From Ianthella basta (taxonomy: Eukaryota; Porifera; Demospongiae; Verongiida; Ianthellidae), in contig OZ025869.1 in the NCBI GenBank assembly GCA_964019415.1, forward strand, positions 11,240,598 through 11,304,597: DNA of 64,000 nt. The letters run 5' to 3'. A model generated the notes under the pieces. It searched no databases. It was not told where the DNA came from and saw nothing but the letters and a program-made list of their open reading frames with translations. Below are positions 63,274-64,000 of this stretch, piece by piece. The position numbers and the translations under genes were made by a program. Numbering within the stretch: position 1 is the first letter of the stretch; each line of letters opens with the position of its first letter.

Positions 63274-64000
63274 TTACTGCTTAAATGCGCTCAGAAGTGT
63301 TGAATGTCTCTCGCGAACACTTTGTTCACTATCTTTGTCGTTCACAGCACTATCTCTTGAGTTTCCTTCATGCAGTAAAGGCTCCTGCAGCTGTTCAGTC
63401 ACTGCTAACTCATCTGGACCTGTCACACTTTCGAGCCATTTGGAGCCAATCTTTCGCAGAGTCCATCCAAATGCTAAGAGAAATGTTGGTGCAACTAAAG
63501 CAGAAACTGTGGAGTAGGGGCTATTCAGTACTGTCCTGTAGTTGGCCAAGACACTGGCGAAACCAACCAGGAATCCAAATCAAACTGCGGTTGTGAAGAG
63601 AACCAGAAACACAAGAATCTGAAGTAATTCATAGAAGATAGAAGCAACTTTTGTCCTCAATGATTGTTTCTTCTTTGCTTTAAGTTTGGTAAATGCAAAG
63701 AGTATGGCAAGAAGGTGCACAGAGTAGAAGACAACAAGGATGTACAGAAGGGTGGTAGAGATGACAGTGGGTGGTCTGCCAAGCAGTGCTAGGAATACAC
63801 CACTTGTGCGGCAACAGACGTGAAGAAGGAATAAAAGTAAATTCCATATTGATAGACACCGCACAATTTTCTTGCTTATCTCATGGGCGCCATTGCAACA
63901 GCAGAGGATGGCAAATGGTAATAGGAAGAGAGACGGAATGGCAAAACTGAGCTTCCTGCCATGATAAATGGCAACAATCAGTGTAGCTGATGTTCCAAAC
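63274..64000 (-). pseudogene. Multi-pass membrane protein exon 2, copy E, one nonsense codon, partial
   Basis: In frame from the right window edge through NLLLFLLHVCCRTSGVF and TVISTTLLYILVVFYSV to the tail NSRDSAVNDKDSEQ and SAFKQ, stop at 63274. A single TGA at 63580-63582 replaces the Cys codon of TAACFASLIG in copy C; the frame is otherwise open on both sides. KLKAKKKQSL carries a two-residue insertion relative to copy C. Its last 217 bases match window positions 1-217 with three differences. It is either a very young pseudogene, a nonsense allele or a sequence error. Confidence 0.7.

Overview
The window is eukaryotic nuclear DNA from an early-branching or marine invertebrate; my best guess is a demosponge. 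The basis is AT-rich sequence with many (TG)n tracts, short phased introns with GT..AG borders, Ty3/Gypsy retroelements, fold-back elements, a metazoan CARD plus SH2 gene, and a ParB-fold gene of the kind I associate with sponges and cnidarians. The species assignment is inference only.

Layout. (1) 1-3.64 kb: a paralogue (copy A) of an unrecognised family with a signal-peptide ectodomain exon and a large multi-pass exon, minus strand, followed by a broken small cysteine-rich secreted gene. (2) 3.65-19.83 kb: about 15.4 kb of one 20-bp purine-rich minisatellite, interrupted at 17.6-18.4 kb by a CpG-rich insert with terminal inverted repeats. (3) 19.85-32.2 kb: copy B of the family. It is a pseudogene hit by two Ty3/Gypsy elements: a 5'-truncated one (21.70-24.30 kb) that replaced its 3' end, and a full-length decayed one (27.73-32.13 kb) with LTRs and a 5-bp target duplication, sitting 4 bp from the ATG of an intact small secreted cysteine-rich gene. 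(4) 32.4-39.3 kb: a coiled-coil/acidic repeat ORF, then a nine-exon minus-strand gene encoding CARD - unknown domain - coiled coil - p85-like SH2. (5) 39.4-43.5 kb: mostly non-coding, with a tRNA-like/SINE head and TG/CG repeats. (6) 43.5-49.9 kb: a twelve-exon minus-strand gene with a PH/RanBD-like N-terminus and a ParB-like domain. (7) 50.0-54.0 kb: a divergently transcribed plus-strand gene with duplicated 69-bp exons and a last exon carrying an in-frame TGA. (8) 54-64 kb: more copies of the multi-pass family. C (57.04-59.13 kb) is intact, D and F are fragments, and E runs off the right edge with one nonsense codon. The first 217 bases of the window and the last 217 differ at only three positions.

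The CARD-SH2 protein would couple death-fold assembly to phosphotyrosine binding, and the ParB-like and acidic-exon genes share a 153-bp divergent promoter. The multi-pass family is a duplicating locus: its 3' flank, two exons, intron, upstream TG tract and secreted-peptide gene have been copied as blocks, then eroded by retroelements and satellite expansion. All exon models come from splice-phase reasoning by eye; none was tested against transcripts.
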